DNA of 64,000 nucleotides from Morinoia aosen (taxonomy: Eukaryota > Arthropoda > Malacostraca > Amphipoda > Talitridae), in assembly GCA_030386875.1 (NCBI GenBank), contig CM059567.1, positions 57,396,020 through 57,460,019 of the forward strand, in the 5' to 3' direction. Shown here in pieces: positions 33,903-46,350 of the stretch (positions are counted from its first letter, which is position 1; every line of letters begins with the position of its first letter). The position numbers and the translations under genes are program-made. The notes beneath the pieces were generated by a model, which saw nothing but the letters and a program-made list of their open reading frames with translations, searched no databases and was not told the origin of the DNA.

Positions 33903-36900
33903 AGAATCACAAGTAAAGTACCACACTAACAAAAGCATCACAAGTAAAGTACCACACTAACACAAGCATCACAAGTAAAGTACCACACTAACTAAAGCAT
34001 CACAAGTAAAGTACCACATTAACTAAAGCATCACAAGTAAAGTACCACACTAACTAAAGCATCACAAGTAAAGTACCACACTAACTAAAGCATCACAAGT
34101 AAAGTACCACACTAACTAAAGCATCACAAGTAAAGTACCACACTAACTAAAGCATCACAAGTAAAGTACCACACTAACTAAAGCATCACAAGTAAAGTAC
34201 CACACTAACTAAAGCATCACAAGTAAAGTACCACACTAACTAAAGCATCACAAGTAAAGTACCACACTAACTAAAGCATCACAAGTAAAGTACCACACTA
34301 ACTAAAGCATCACAAGTAAAGTACCACACTAACTAAAGCATCACAAGTAAAGTACCACACTAACTAAAGCATCACAAGTAAAGTACCACACTAATGAAAG
34401 CATCACAAGTAAAGTACCACACTAACTAAAGCATCACAAGTAAAGTACCACACTAACTAAAGCATCACAAGTAAAGTACCACACTAACTAAAGCATCACA
34501 AGTAAAGTACCACACTAATGAAAGCATCACAAGTAAAGTACCACACTAACTAAAGCATCACAAGTAAAGTACCACACTAACTAAAGCATCACGAGTAAAG
34601 TACCACACTAATGAAAGCATCACAAGTAAAGTACCACACTAACTAAAGCATCACAAGTAAAGTACCACACTAACTAAAGCATCACAAGTAAAGTACCACA
34701 CTAACTAAAGCATCACAAGTAAAGTACCACACTAACTAAAGCATCACAAGTAAAGTACCACACTAACTAAAGCATCACAAGTAAAGTACCACACTAATGA
34801 AAGCATCACAAGTAAAGTACCACACTAACTAAAGCATCACAAGTAAAGTACCACATTAACTAAAGCATCACAAGTAAAGTACCTCACTAATGAAAGCATC
34901 ACAAGTAAAGTACCACACTAACTAAAGCATCACGAGTAAAGTACCACACTAATGAAAGCATCACAAGTAAAGTACCACACTAACTAAAGCATCACAAGTA
35001 AAGTACCACACTAACTAAAGCATCACAAGTAAAGTACCACACTAACTAAAGCATCACAAGTAAAGTACCACACTAACTAAAGCATCACAAGTAAAGTACC
35101 ACACTAATGAAAGCATCACAAGTAAAGTACCACACTAACTAAAGCATCACAAGTAAAGTACCACACTAACTAAAGCATCACAAGTAAAGTACCACACTAA
35201 TGAAAGCATCACAAGTAAAGTACCACACTAACTAAAGCATCACAAGTAAAGTACCACATTAACTAAAGCATCACAAGTAAAGTACCTCACTAATGAAAGC
35301 ATCACAAGTAAAGTACCACACTAATGAAAGCATCACAAGTAAAGTACCACACTAACTAAAGCATCACAAGTAAAGTACCACATTAACTAAAGCATCACGA
35401 GTAAAGTACCACACTAACTAAAGCATCACAAGTAAAGTACCACACTAACTAAAGCATCACAAGTAAAGTACCACACTAACTAAAGCATCACGAGTAAAGT
35501 ACCACATTAACTAAAGCATCACAAGTAAAGTACCACACTAACTAAAGCATCACAAGTAAAGTACCACATTAACTAAAGCATCACAAGTAAAGTACCACAC
35601 TAACTAAAGCATCACGAGTAAAGTACCACACTAACTAAAGCATCACAAGTAAAGTACCACACTAACTAAAGCATCACAAGTAAAGTACCACATTAACTAA
35701 AGCATCACAAGTAAAGTACCTCACTAATGAAAGCATCACAAGTAAAGTACCACACTAATGAAAGCATCACAAGTAAAGTACCACACTAACTAAAGCATCA
35801 CAAGTAAAGTACCACATTAACTAAAGCATCACGAGTAAAGTACCACACTAACTAAAGCATCACAAGTAAAGTACCACATTAACTAAAGCATCACAAGTAA
35901 AGTACCACACTAACTAAAGCATCACGAGTAAAGTACCACATTAACTAAAGCATCACAAGTAAAGTACCACATTAACTAAAGCATCACAAGTAAAGTACCA
36001 CACTAACTAAAGCATCACAAGTAAAGTACCACACTAACTAAAGCATCACAAGTAAAGTACCACACTAACTAAAGCATCACAAGTAAAGTACCACACTAAC
36101 TAAAGCATCACGAGTAAAGTACCACACTAACTAAAGCATCACGAGTAAAGTACCACACTAACTAAAGCATCACAAGTAAAGTACCACACTAACTAAAGCA
36201 TCACGAGTAAAGTACCACACTAATGAAAGCATCACAAGTAAAGTACCACACTAACTAAAGCATCACAAGTAAAGTACCACACTAACTAAAGCATCACAAG
36301 TAAAGTACCACATTAACTAAAGCATCACGAGTAAAGTACCACACTAACTAAAGCATCACAAGTAAAGTACCACACTAACTAAAGCATCACAAGTAAAGTA
36401 CCACACTAACTAAAGCATCACAAGTAAAGTACCACATTAACTAAAGCATCACAAGTAAAGTACCACATTAACTAAAGCATCACGAGTAAAGTACCACACT
36501 AACTAAAGCATCACAAGTAAAGTACCACACTAACTAAAGCATCACAAGTAAAGTACCACACTAACTAAAGCATCACAAGTAAAGTACCACACTAACTAAA
36601 GCATCACAAGTAAAGTACCACACTAACTAAAGCATCACAAGTAAAGTACCACACTAACTAAAGCATCACAAGTAAAGTACCACACTAACTAAAGCATCAC
36701 AAGTAAAGTACCACACTAACTAAAGCATCACAAGTAAAGTACCACACTAACTAAAGCATCACAAGTAAAGTACCACACTAACTAAAGCATCACGAGTAAA
36801 GTACCACACTAACTAAAGCATCACAAGTAAAGTACCACACTAACTAAAGCATCACAAGTAAAGTACCACACTAACTAAAGCATCACAAGTAAAGTACCAC

Positions 36901-39900
36901 ACTAACTAAAGCATCACAAGTAAAGTACCACACTAACTAAAGCATCACAAGTAAAGTACCACACTAACTAAAGCATCACGAGTAAAGTACCACACTAACT
37001 AAAGCATCACAAGTAAAGTACCACACTAACTAAAGCATCACGAGTAAAGTACCACACTAATGAAAGCATCACAAGTAAAGTACCACACTAACTAAAGCAT
37101 CACGAGTAAAGTACCACACTAACTAAAGCATCACAAGTAAAGTACCACACTAACTAAAGCATCACGAGTAAAGTACCACACTAATGAAAGCATCACAAGT
37201 AAAGTACCACACTAATGAAAGCATCACGAGTAAAGTACCACACTAACTAAAGCATCACAAGTAAAGTACCACACTAACTAAAGCATCACAAGTAAAGTAC
37301 CACACTAACTAAAGCATCACGAGTAAAGTACCACACTAACTAAAGCATCACAAGTAAAGTACCACACTAACTAAAGCATCACAAGTAAAGTACCACACTA
37401 ACTAAAGCATCACAAGTAAAGTACCACACTAACTAAAGCATCACAAGTAAAGTACCACACTAATGAAAGCATCACAAGTAAAGTACCACACTAACTAAAG
37501 CATCACGAGTAAAGTACCACACTAACTAAAGCATCACAAGTAAAGTACCACACTAACTAAAGCATCACGAGTAAAGTACCACACTAACTAAAGCATCACA
37601 AGTAAAGTACCACACTAACTAAAGCATCACAAGTAAAGTACCACACTAACTAAAGCATCACAAGTAAAGTACCACACTAACTAAAGCATCACAAGTAAAG
37701 TACCACACTAACTAAAGCATCACAAGTAAAGTACCACACTAACTAAAGCATCACGAGTAAAGTACCACACTAACTAAAGCATCACAAGTAAAGTACCACA
37801 CTAACTAAAGCATCACAAGTAAAGTACCACACTAACTAAAGCATCACAAGTAAAGTACCACACTAACTAAAGCATCACAAGTAAAGTACCACACTAACTA
37901 AAGCATCACAAGTAAAGTACCACACTAACTAAAGCATCACGAGTAAAGTACCACACTAACTAAAGCATCACAAGTAAAGTACCACACTAACTAAAGCATC
38001 ACAAGTAAAGTACCACACTAACTAAAGCATCACAAGTAAAGTACCACACTAACTAAAGCATCACAAGTAAAGTACCACACTAACTAAAGCATCACAAGTA
38101 AAGTACCACACTAACTAAAGCATCACAAGTAAAGTACCACACTAACTAAAGCATCACAAGTAAAGTACCACATTAACTAAAGCATCACAAGCAAAGTACC
38201 ACACTAACTAAAGCATCACAAGTAAAGTACCACACTAACTAAAGCATCACAAGTAAAGTACCACATTAACTAAAGCATCACAAGCAAAGTACCACACTAA
38301 CTAAAGCATCACAAGTAAAGTACCACACTAACTAAAGCATCACAAGTAAAGTACCACACTAACACAAGCATCACAAGTAAAGTACCACACTAACTAAAGC
38401 ATCACAAGTAAAGTACCACACTAACTAAAGCATCACAAGTAAAGTACCACACTAACTAAAGCATCACAAGTAAAGTACCACACTAACTAAAGCATCACAA
38501 GTAAAGTACCACACTAACTAAAGCATCACAAGTAAAGTACCACACTAACTAAAGCATCACAAGTAAAGTACCACACTAACTAAAGCATCACAAGTAAAGT
38601 ACCACACTAATGAAAGCATCACAAGTAAAGTACCACACTAACTAAAGCATCACAAGTAAAGTACCACACTAACTAAAGCATCACAAGTAAAGTACCACAC
38701 TAACTAAAGCATCACAAGTAAAGTACCACACTAACTAAAGCATCACGAGTAAAGTACCACACTAACTAAAGCATCACAAGTAAAGTACCACACTAACTAA
38801 AGCATCACAAGTAAAGTACCACACTAACTAAAGCATCACAAGTAAAGTACCACACTAACTAAAGCATCACAAGTAAAGTACCACACTAACTAAAGCATCA
38901 CAAGTAAAGTACCACACTAACTAAAGCATCACGAGTAAAGTACCACACTAACTAAAGCATCACAAGTAAAGTACCACACTAACTAAAGCATCACAAGTAA
39001 AGTACCACACTAACTAAAGCATCACAAGTAAAGTACCACACTAACTAAAGCATCACAAGTAAAGTACCACACTAACTAAAGCATCACAAGTAAAGTACCA
39101 CACTAACTAAAGCATCACAAGTAAAGTACCACACTAACTAAAGCATCACAAGTAAAGTACCACATTAACTAAAGCATCACAAGCAAAGTACCACACTAAC
39201 TAAAGCATCACAAGTAAAGTACCACACTAACTAAAGCATCACAAGTAAAGTACCACATTAACTAAAGCATCACAAGCAAAGTACCACACTAACTAAAGCA
39301 TCACAAGTAAAGTACCACACTAACTAAAGCATCACAAGTAAAGTACCACACTAACACAAGCATCACAAGTAAAGTACCACACTAACTAAAGCATCACAAG
39401 TAAAGTACCACACTAACTAAAGCATCACAAGTAAAGTACCACACTAACTAAAGCATCACAAGTAAAGTACCACACTAACTAAAGCATCACAAGTAAAGTA
39501 CCACACTAACTAAAGCATCACAAGTAAAGTACCACACTAACTAAAGCATCACAAGTAAAGTACCACACTAACTAAAGCATCACAAGTAAAGTACCACACT
39601 AATGAAAGCATCACAAGTAAAGTACCACACTAACTAAAGCATCACAAGTAAAGTACCACACTAACTAAAGCATCACAAGTAAAGTACCACACTAACTAAA
39701 GCATCACAAGTAAAGTACCACACTAACTAAAGCATCACAAGTAAAGTACCACACTAACTAAAGCATCACGAGTAAAGTACCACACTAACTAAAGCATCAC
39801 AAGTAAAGTACCACACTAACTAAAGCATCACAAGTAAAGTACCACACTAACTAAAGCATCACGAGTAAAGTACCACACTAACTAAAGCATCACAAGTAAA

Positions 39901-40040
39901 GTACCACACTAACTAAAGCATCACAAGTAAAGTACCACACTAACTAAAGCATCACAAGTAAAGTACCACACTAACTAAAGCATCACAAGTAAAGTACCAC
40001 ACTAACTAAAGCATCACAAGTAAAGTACCTCACTAATGAA
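33903..40040 (+). repeat. 31-bp satellite-like array, about 198 copies
   Basis: The unit contains GCATCACAAGTAAAGTACCA followed by CACTAACTAAA. Frequent point variants are CACGAG, CATTAAC, CTAATGA, CCTCACTA and CAAGCAAAG. Copies are nearly identical over 6.1 kb. A rare variant order (CATTAACT, CAAGCAAAG twice, then CTAACACAAG near 38361) recurs with CTAACACAAG near 39353, an offset of 992 bp or exactly 32 units. Every unit contains stop codons, so no open frame arises. This is the largest repeat in the window. Confidence 0.97.
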
Positions 40041-40236
40041 AGCTACAAAGGAAATGGGACGCTCACGCGACGCAATGCACAGCTTCCGCTGGCAAAAATA
40101 GCGGCTCAGACGCTGTCAGTTTTATACGCATCATGAGAGGCGTGTATCAATATGGCAGCAGTGTTAAGTCCTGTTCTGCTTGTGGACAGTTCTGTTAATA
40201 GGTCTCGTGGTTGATTATTATTGGTGAATTGGCCCC

Positions 40237-40590
40237 TTAGGAGGATACAATTGTTGTATCTATGGGAATTAGCGCTCCCTGGGAAAAATGTGTAAGGGCC
40301 TGAGCTGAGAGTTAGGTAGGCCTTCTTGTTGTTGAATTAAAATGTTTTTTGTTGTTGTTGTTATGTTAAGGACCACCTTTTTCGGTTCACTGCTGTCCTG
40401 TTTTTCAGCACTTACTACTTTATTCTTTAATATTTATTTTGTTTCATAAACTTCTTTCTCACCTTTGTGTTTCTATGCCCCTTCTGCATAGATTCTGCGT
40501 TCCCTTACCTCCATCCTAAATGGTGCCTTTCTCCTTCCTCTCTTCAGAACACCATTTTTTAGCGGTTAGGGAGGCTTAAACTAACGTCCA
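40237..40590 (+). mobile_element. R18 dispersed element, copy 4
   Basis: Starts CCTTAGGAGGATACAATTG, keeps GGGAATTAGCGCTCCCTGGG, GTAAGGGCCTGAGCTGAG and TTTCGGTTCACTGCTGTCCT, and ends TTAGGGAGGCTTAAACTAA. It is about as long as copy 1 and highly similar. It lies 0.2 kb after the end of the 31-bp array. I could not see flanking direct repeats. Confidence 0.75.
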
Positions 40591-40900
40591 ATTTAATCTT
40601 TTATAGGCTTGTTTCTTTTGATTCTCCAAAATCGGTTGGTTGTTAGGGCTTGCGCACCAGCACTGACAGTCAATATCACGGAAATTAAATCATCCCAACT
40701 TCAGTTCCACACTAAATCGACCTCCTCAAACATGAGGTCTTGCAGATAAATCCTCTCAATACCCCTTTCTATGCTTAAATCCTAAAAAAAACAAAGAATA
40801 AGTAAAAAAAAGTAAAAAGTAAAAAGTAATTCGAAAAGTGAAAAGTAAAAGTAAAAAGTATGAGATATTGATCGATTATTTAGCTGTGCATGAGAATAAA
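40591..40900. other. Spacer with (AGTAAAA)-type microsatellite
   Basis: An A-rich simple repeat built on AAAAGTAAAAAGT lies at about 40790-40860. No gene is seen before the mariner remnant. Confidence 0.6.
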
Positions 40901-40903
40901 TTT

Positions 40904-41590
40904 TTATTCGATATGACCGTTTTCAGCCATGACAACGGTTTCTACACGCTTTCGAAAGCTGTACACGGTGCGAATAACTTCTGCTGTTTCCTACAACTAA
41001 AGCCTTTTTCCCTAAAGCCTTTTTCGTACAAGGGCTGTGACGCTGTTGTGGGGGCTTGTACTAGCTTTTACCGCAATTTGCGACCAAAAATTGTGATCCA
41101 ACGAGTTCGGGTCAGGTGAGTTGGAGGACCAACGTCTCTCTCTCAGAATCGCACGCCGAACTCTTTCAGCAAGTCAACGGTTTTGCTCGCCGTGTGGGCA
41201 GGAGCCACGTCCTGTTGAAACACGAACTTCTCATTTCGAGCATTTGCCTTTACCAATGGAATGATTCCCTTTTGCAAGACATTGCAGTAGGATTCGGAGT
41301 TCACTATTTTGTTGTTGTCAAATACATCACCCTCACTCGAAACCACGCAGTGCAGATCATGACGCTAGCTGGTTCCTTCGTGTTCATCGTGGGTTGAACG
41401 CCAGGACTCGAGGAAACAAGCAATCCAGTGGTCGTTACGTTTGTCACAAGCCCTATCAACTGCAAAAATCTTCTCGTAAGAAAAGAACTGGCTGGTTTGG
41501 TTTTCAACCCAAGTAAAACTGACTCACTCCTCTCTGAACGAACGTCTTTCATTATATTAGTTAAATGTTTTGTTTCGTGTGTATATATTT
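40904..41590 (-). pseudogene. mariner-type transposase pseudogene (DDE/D)
   Basis: Minus-strand fragments in three alternating frames reconstruct the order of a mariner transposase: FSYEKIFAVDRACDKRN at about 41435-41485 (first catalytic aspartate region), PTMNTKEPASVM near 41360, VFQQDVAPAHTASKTVDLL near 41160-41215 (second aspartate), SPDPNSLDHNFWS near 41080-41120 (third aspartate region) and a C-terminal AENGHIE ending in TAA at 40904-40906. At least three frameshifts make it non-functional. The N-terminal helix-turn-helix part and clear terminal inverted repeats are not recognisable. The protein cut DNA at TA sites in life; this copy is a fossil. Confidence 0.88.
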
Positions 41591-41683
41591 CCAATTGGTA
41601 GATTCTTAGGGAATCTCACGCGCATGATAAAAAGGAGAACCAACGTAAAAATGTACATTTTTATTTGTTTCCATTTGGCAAAC

Positions 41684-41712
41684 GTTTCGGAATGTTAAAA
41701 TTCCATCTTCAG
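41684..41712 (-). ncRNA. Hammerhead-like motif in the Penelope left arm
   Basis: On the minus strand, CTGAAGA is followed by a short hairpin (GGAAT, loop, ATTCC) and then GAAAC. This is the CUGANGA ... stem II ... GAAA layout of a hammerhead core, which is known in Penelope pseudo-LTRs. The expected NUH cleavage site after the short third stem reads GCC here, so this copy is probably degenerate. Confidence 0.5.
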
Positions 41713-42046
41713 GGCTGAAAAACATACAACGAGGTCAAAAATATTAAAAAACACAAAAGTTCAAAAAAATGCGGAAAATAAGTAAACAAACATCTATAAA
41801 AACTTCAATCCTATTTCTCATTCAAGTGCAGTAAAAACGATCATTCTCATTGGCTCACCTACCCACCCTTTCACAAGCACATACATTCATAAATGTACAC
41901 ATAGGAACCTAACAAACAGACGCGCGCAAACACATTCCACATACATACACACACAGAAATATGTCAGTAGGTTTAGGCAATGTTTAGTTTGACAGCACTC
42001 AAGTCTTTATTTAAGTCAGGTTTATGGGTAGATGTGAATGAAGATT

Positions 42047-42560
42047 CTAAAATGCGAAAAGCCTGTTCGCTTTTGGTGGTACACAGAGTGGAGAAGTTTT
42101 TGTTCTGAAAGGATGATTAAATTGCTGACAATGATCTCGGATTGCAGAATGAGAATGAGAGGAAAGTATGCGACCGGTTCTATGGGAAATTCCTGAATGT
42201 TGGCTGTGTCTGATAAATTGTTGTAGTTTAGTACTACCAACATAAGTCTGCATGCAGCAGTCACACTTATATAAATAAACACATCCACTCCACAGGCAGT
42301 CCTCCAGACGTTCTTTCCTCCTAAAAAATGAACCGATTTTAAAACTATTTCTATAAAACACTCTGATGTCAACTGTAGTGAAAAACCTACTAACCAGAGC
42401 TACGACTTCTCTTTTCAGCTCCGAGTTCAAATAACCCAAAAAAGGTAATTCTATATACAATTTCTGTTTTGCTACGCTCAAGGTGACAGGAGAGGGACAA
42501 TATTCTCGTTGTATGTTTTTCAGCACTGAAGATGGAATTTTAACATTCCGAAACGTTTGC
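42047..42560 (-). pseudogene. Penelope-like C-terminal region with GIY-YIG endonuclease, partial
   Basis: The minus-strand frame reads through the inverted arm and then LYIELPFLGYLNSELKREV, VDIRVFYRNSFKIGSFFRRK, CVYLYKCDCCMQTYVGST and HSGISHRTG, followed by SAIRDHC. The Cys pair before YVGST and the downstream SAIRDH are typical of the GIY-YIG nuclease fused to Penelope reverse transcriptases. The methionine at 42574 is within the terminal arm and is not a natural start. The polymerase domain is absent. Confidence 0.85.
42526..42554 (+). ncRNA. Hammerhead-like motif in the Penelope right arm
   Basis: The inverted arm carries the same CTGAAGA, GGAAT/ATTCC hairpin and GAAAC on the plus strand. 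Both copies keep the core exactly while surrounding bases differ. Outer stem I pairing is possible between GTTTTT before the core and AGAAAC after it, but the bases next to the core do not pair well. Confidence 0.45.
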
Positions 42561-42784
42561 CAAAATAGAAACAAATAAAAATGTATATTTTTACGTTGGT
42601 TCCCCTTTTTATCTTGCGTGTGTACATATATGAGGTTACACTAAGCTTTTAAATCGCTCTGTGAATTGTCGTGATGCCTCCGAGCCTCTTCTTAACCAAT
42701 GTCAATAATGACAGTTAAATTTGTGTTACTTTTTCATGAGGTCACGACACACAACCACACAGCGTTACCCAGCAATGAAAATAT

Positions 42785-43520
42785 AGGAGGGTGGCGAAAA
42801 TGGGAGAACTGTGAAAATAGGAGGGGGCGGTGAAAATAATGAGGAGCGCCGAAAACGATGATAGGCAGCAGATATATTGGAGGGCAGCGAAAATATTGGA
42901 GGGCGGCAGAAATATGTCAAAGGGGCGAAAATATTGGAGGGCGGCAGAAATATGTCAGAGGGGCGAAAATATTGGAGGGCGGCAGAAACATGTCAGAGGG
43001 GCAAAAATATTGGAGGGCGGCAGAAATATGTCAAAAGGGCGAAAATATTGGAGGGCGGCAGAAATATGTCAAAGGGACGAAAATATTGTAGGGCGGCAGA
43101 AATATGTCAAAGGGACGAAAATATTGTAGGGCGGCAGAAATATGTCAAAAGGGCGAAAATATTGTAGGGCGGCAGAAATATGTCAAAAGGGCGAAAATAT
43201 TGTAGGGCGGCAGAAATATGTCAAAGGGACGAAAATATTGTAGGGCGGCAGAAATATGTCAAAGGGACGAAAATATTGTAGGGCGGCAGAAATATGTCAA
43301 AGGGACGAAAATATTGTAGGGCGGCAGAAATATGTCAAAAGGGCGAAAATATTGTAGGGCGGCAGAAATATGTCAAAAGGGCGAAAATATTGTAGGGCGG
43401 CAGAAATATGTCAAAGGGACGAAAATATTGTAGGGCGGCAGAAATATGTCAAAAGGGCGAAAATATTGTAGGGCGGCAGAAATATGTCAAAGGGGCGAAA
43501 ATATTGTAGGGCAGGAAAAT
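42785..43520 (+). repeat. 38-bp tandem array, about 18 copies
   Basis: Units contain AAAATATTGTAGGGCGGCAG and AAATATGTCAAAGGGACG. The leftmost units (42785-43080) are shorter and use TTGGAGGGCGGC in place of TTGTAGGGCGGC. Forward open frames rich in GGRNMSKGRKY are by-products. Confidence 0.93.
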
Positions 43521-43529
43521 ACTGAAGGG

Positions 43530-45560
43530 GGACGAAAAAAAAGGAGCGAGCGAAGAAAAAGGAACGAGCGAAAGAGCGAGTGATGGATAAGGAGTAAAAC
43601 ACAGACCAAATGAAAGGTAAAAGAGCAAGTGAAAAGAATAAGCGAATGAAGGATGTAGAATAAAAGAGAAAGGCCAAGTGATAGGAGAAAGAGCGAGGGA
43701 AATAGAAGAAGTAAGTGAAGGATAAGGAGCGAGGGAAATAGAAGAAGCAAGTAAAGGATAAGGAGCGAGGGAAATAGAAGAAGCAAGTAAAGGATAAGGA
43801 GCGAGGGAAATAGAAGAAGCAAGTAAAGGATAAGGAGCGAGGGAAATAGAAGAAGCAAGTAAAGGATAAGGAGCCAGGGAAATAGAAGAAGCAAGTAAAG
43901 GATAAGGAGCGAGGGAAATAAAAGAAGCAAGTAAAGGATAAGGAGCCAGGGAAATAGAAGAAGCAAGTGAAGGATAAGGAGCGAGGGAAATAGAAGAAGC
44001 AAGTAAAGGATAAGGAGCGAGGGAAATAGAAGAAGCAAGTAAAGGATAAGGAGCGAGGGAAATAGAAGAAGCAAGTAAAGGATAAGGAGCGAGGGAAATA
44101 GAAGAAGCAAGTAAAGGATAAGGAGCGAGGGAAATAAAAGAAGTAAGTAAAGGATAAGGAGCGAGGGAAATAGAAGAAGCAAGTGAAGGATAAGGAGCGA
44201 GGGAAATAGAAGAAGCAAGTAAAGGATAAGGAGCGAGGGAAATAGAAGAAGCAAGTGAAGGATAAGGAGCGAGGGAAATAGAAGAAGCAAGTAAAGGATA
44301 AGGAGCGAGGGAAATAGAAGAAGCAAGTGAAGGATAAGGAGCGAGGGAAATAGAAGAAGCAAGTGAAGGATAAGGAGCGAGGGAAATAGAAGAAGCAAGT
44401 AAAGGATAAGGAGCGAGGGAAATAAAAGAAGTAAGTAAAGGATAAGGAGCGAGGGAAATAGAAGAAGCAAGTGAAGGATAAGGAGCGAGGGAAATAGAAG
44501 AAGCAAGTAAAGGATAAGGAGCGAGGGAAATAGAAGAAGCAAGTGAAGGATAAGGAGCGAGGGAAATAGAAGAAGCAAGTAAAGGATAAGGAGCGAGGGA
44601 AATAGAAGAAGCAAGTGAAGGATAAGGAGCGAGGGAAATAGAAGAAGCAAGTGAAGGATAAGGAGCGAGGGAAATAGAAGAAGCAAGTAAAGGATAAGGA
44701 GCCAGGGAAATAGAAGAAGCAAGTGAAGGATAAGGAGCGAGGGAAATAGAAGAAGCAAGTAAAGGATAAGGAGCGAGGGAAATAGAAGAAGCAAGTAAAG
44801 GATAAGGAGCGAGGGAAATAGAAGAAGCAAGTAAAGGATAAGGAGCGAGGGAAATAGAAGAAGCAAGTAAAGGATAAGGAGCGAGGGAAATAGAAGAAGC
44901 AAGTAAAGGATAAGGAGCCAGGGAAATAGAAGAAGTAAGTGAAGGATAAGGAGCGAGGGAAATAGAAGAAGCAAGTAAAGGATAAGGAGCCAGGGAAATA
45001 GAAGAAGCAAGTGAAGGATAAGGAGCGAGGGAAATAGAAGAAGCAAGTAAAGGATAAGGAGCCAGGGAAATAGAAGAAGCAAGTAAAGGATAAGGAGCGA
45101 GGGAAATAGAAGAAGCAAGTGAAGGATAAGGAGCGAGGGAAATAGAAGAAGCAAGTAAAAGATAAGGAGCCAGGGAAATAGAAGAAGCAAGTGAAGGATA
45201 AGGAGCGAGGGAAATAGAAGAAGCAAGTAAAGGATAAGGAGCGAGGGAAATAGAAGAAGCAAGTGAAGGATAAGGAGCCAGGGAAATAGAAGAAGCAAGT
45301 AAAGGATAAGGAGCCAGGGAAATAGAAGAAGCAAGTAAAGGATAAGGAGCCAGGGAAATAGAAGAAGCAAGTAAAGGATAAGGAGCCAGGGAAATAGAAG
45401 AAGCAAGTAAAGGATAAGGAGCCAGGGAAATAGAAGAAGCAAGTAAAGGATAAGGAGCGAGGGAAATAGAAGAAGCAAGTGAAGGATAAGGAGCCAGGGA
45501 AATAGAAGAAGCAAGTGAAGGATAAGGAGCCAGGGAAATAGAAGAAGCGAGTGAGGGAGA
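43530..45560 (+). repeat. 36-bp polypurine array, about 52 copies, with GA-rich left edge
   Basis: Units contain GATAAGGAGCGAGGGAAATA and GAAGAAGCAAGTAAAG. The plus strand is almost entirely purine. Variants include GTGAAG, GAGCCAGG and ATAAAAG. The ATAAAAGAAGTAAG variant near 44132 recurs near 44420, an offset of 288 bp or 8 units. The period of 36 is a multiple of 3, so two minus-strand frames stay open for 700 to 1,000 codons (SLASSISLAPYP type). This is not a gene. Polypurine tracts of this kind can form triplex DNA. Confidence 0.95.
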
Positions 45561-45689
45561 AGAGAGGCGGAGAGGAGGCGGAGGAGACACAGGAGGAAGC
45601 GCAGGTCCGGACACAGATGCAGGAATGGCGCGACGGCTGTCAAGCGCCGTGCTGAGAACGTCTCCTGTTTGATGGACAGTCAATGAGGC

Positions 45690-46350
45690 GACGGACGTGT
45701 GGGTGTGGGTGTGGATGTGGGTGTGTGGGTGTGTTGGGCCAGTGTTGTGTGCTGTAGAGTGGGTGTGGGTGTGTTTGGGCCTGTGTTGTGTGCTGTAGAG
45801 TGGGTGTGTTGGGCCAGTGTTGTGCGCTGTAGAGTGGGTGTGGGTGTGTTGGGCCAGTGTTGTATGCTGTAGAGTGGGTGTGGGTGTGTTGGGCCTGTGT
45901 TGTGTGCTGTAGAGTGGGTGTGTTGGGCCTGTTTTGTGTGCTGTAGAGTGGGTGTGGGTGTGTTGGGCCAGTGTTGTATGCTGTAGAGTGGGTGTGGGTG
46001 TGTTGGGCCTGTGTTGTGTGCTGTAGAGTGGGTGTGTTGGGCCAGTGTTGTGCGCTGTAGAGTGGGTGTGGGTGTGTTGGGCCAGTGTTGTATGCTGTAG
46101 AGTGGGTGTGGGTGTGTTGGGCCTGTGTTGTGTGCTGTAGAGTGGGTGTGTTGGGCCAGTGTTGTGCGCTGTAGAGTGGGTGTGGGTGTGTTGGGCCAGT
46201 GTTGTATGCTGTAGAGTGGGTGTGGGTGTGTTGGGCCTGTGTTGTGTGCTGTAGAGTGGGTGTGTTGGGCCTGTTTTGTGTGCTGTAGAGTGGGTGTGGG
46301 TGTGTTGGGCCTGTTTTTGTGCTGTAGAGTGGGTATCAACACCGTGTGGG
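45690..46350 (+). repeat. GTGTTGGGCC array with about 114-bp higher-order unit
   Basis: Basic modules GTGGGTGTGTTGGGCC plus AGTGTTGTGTGCTGTAGA recur every 40 bp or so, with three module types (TTGTGCGC, TTGTATGC, TTGTGTGC) forming a cassette. The TTGTGCGC type occurs near 45822, 46050 and 46164, spaced 228 and 114 bp. Confidence 0.92.

Larger units (their letters stand above)
41618..42620 (-). mobile_element. Penelope-like element fragment with inverted terminal copies
   Basis: Two arms of about 117 bp, 41618-41735 and 42505-42620, are inverted copies of one another (shared ACGTAAAAATxTACATTTTT, GGCAAACGTTTCGGAATG and CTGAAAAACATACAACGAG). Between them on the minus strand lies the C-terminal part of a Penelope-like protein. 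Penelope elements often carry such pseudo-LTR duplications in direct or inverted orientation. The reverse transcriptase part is missing, so the copy is 5'-truncated and inactive. Confidence 0.82.

Noticed and set aside
33903-40040. CRISPR-like array with about 31-bp repeats
   Set aside because: Units are contiguous with no unique spacers, no cas genes are near, and the setting is eukaryotic.
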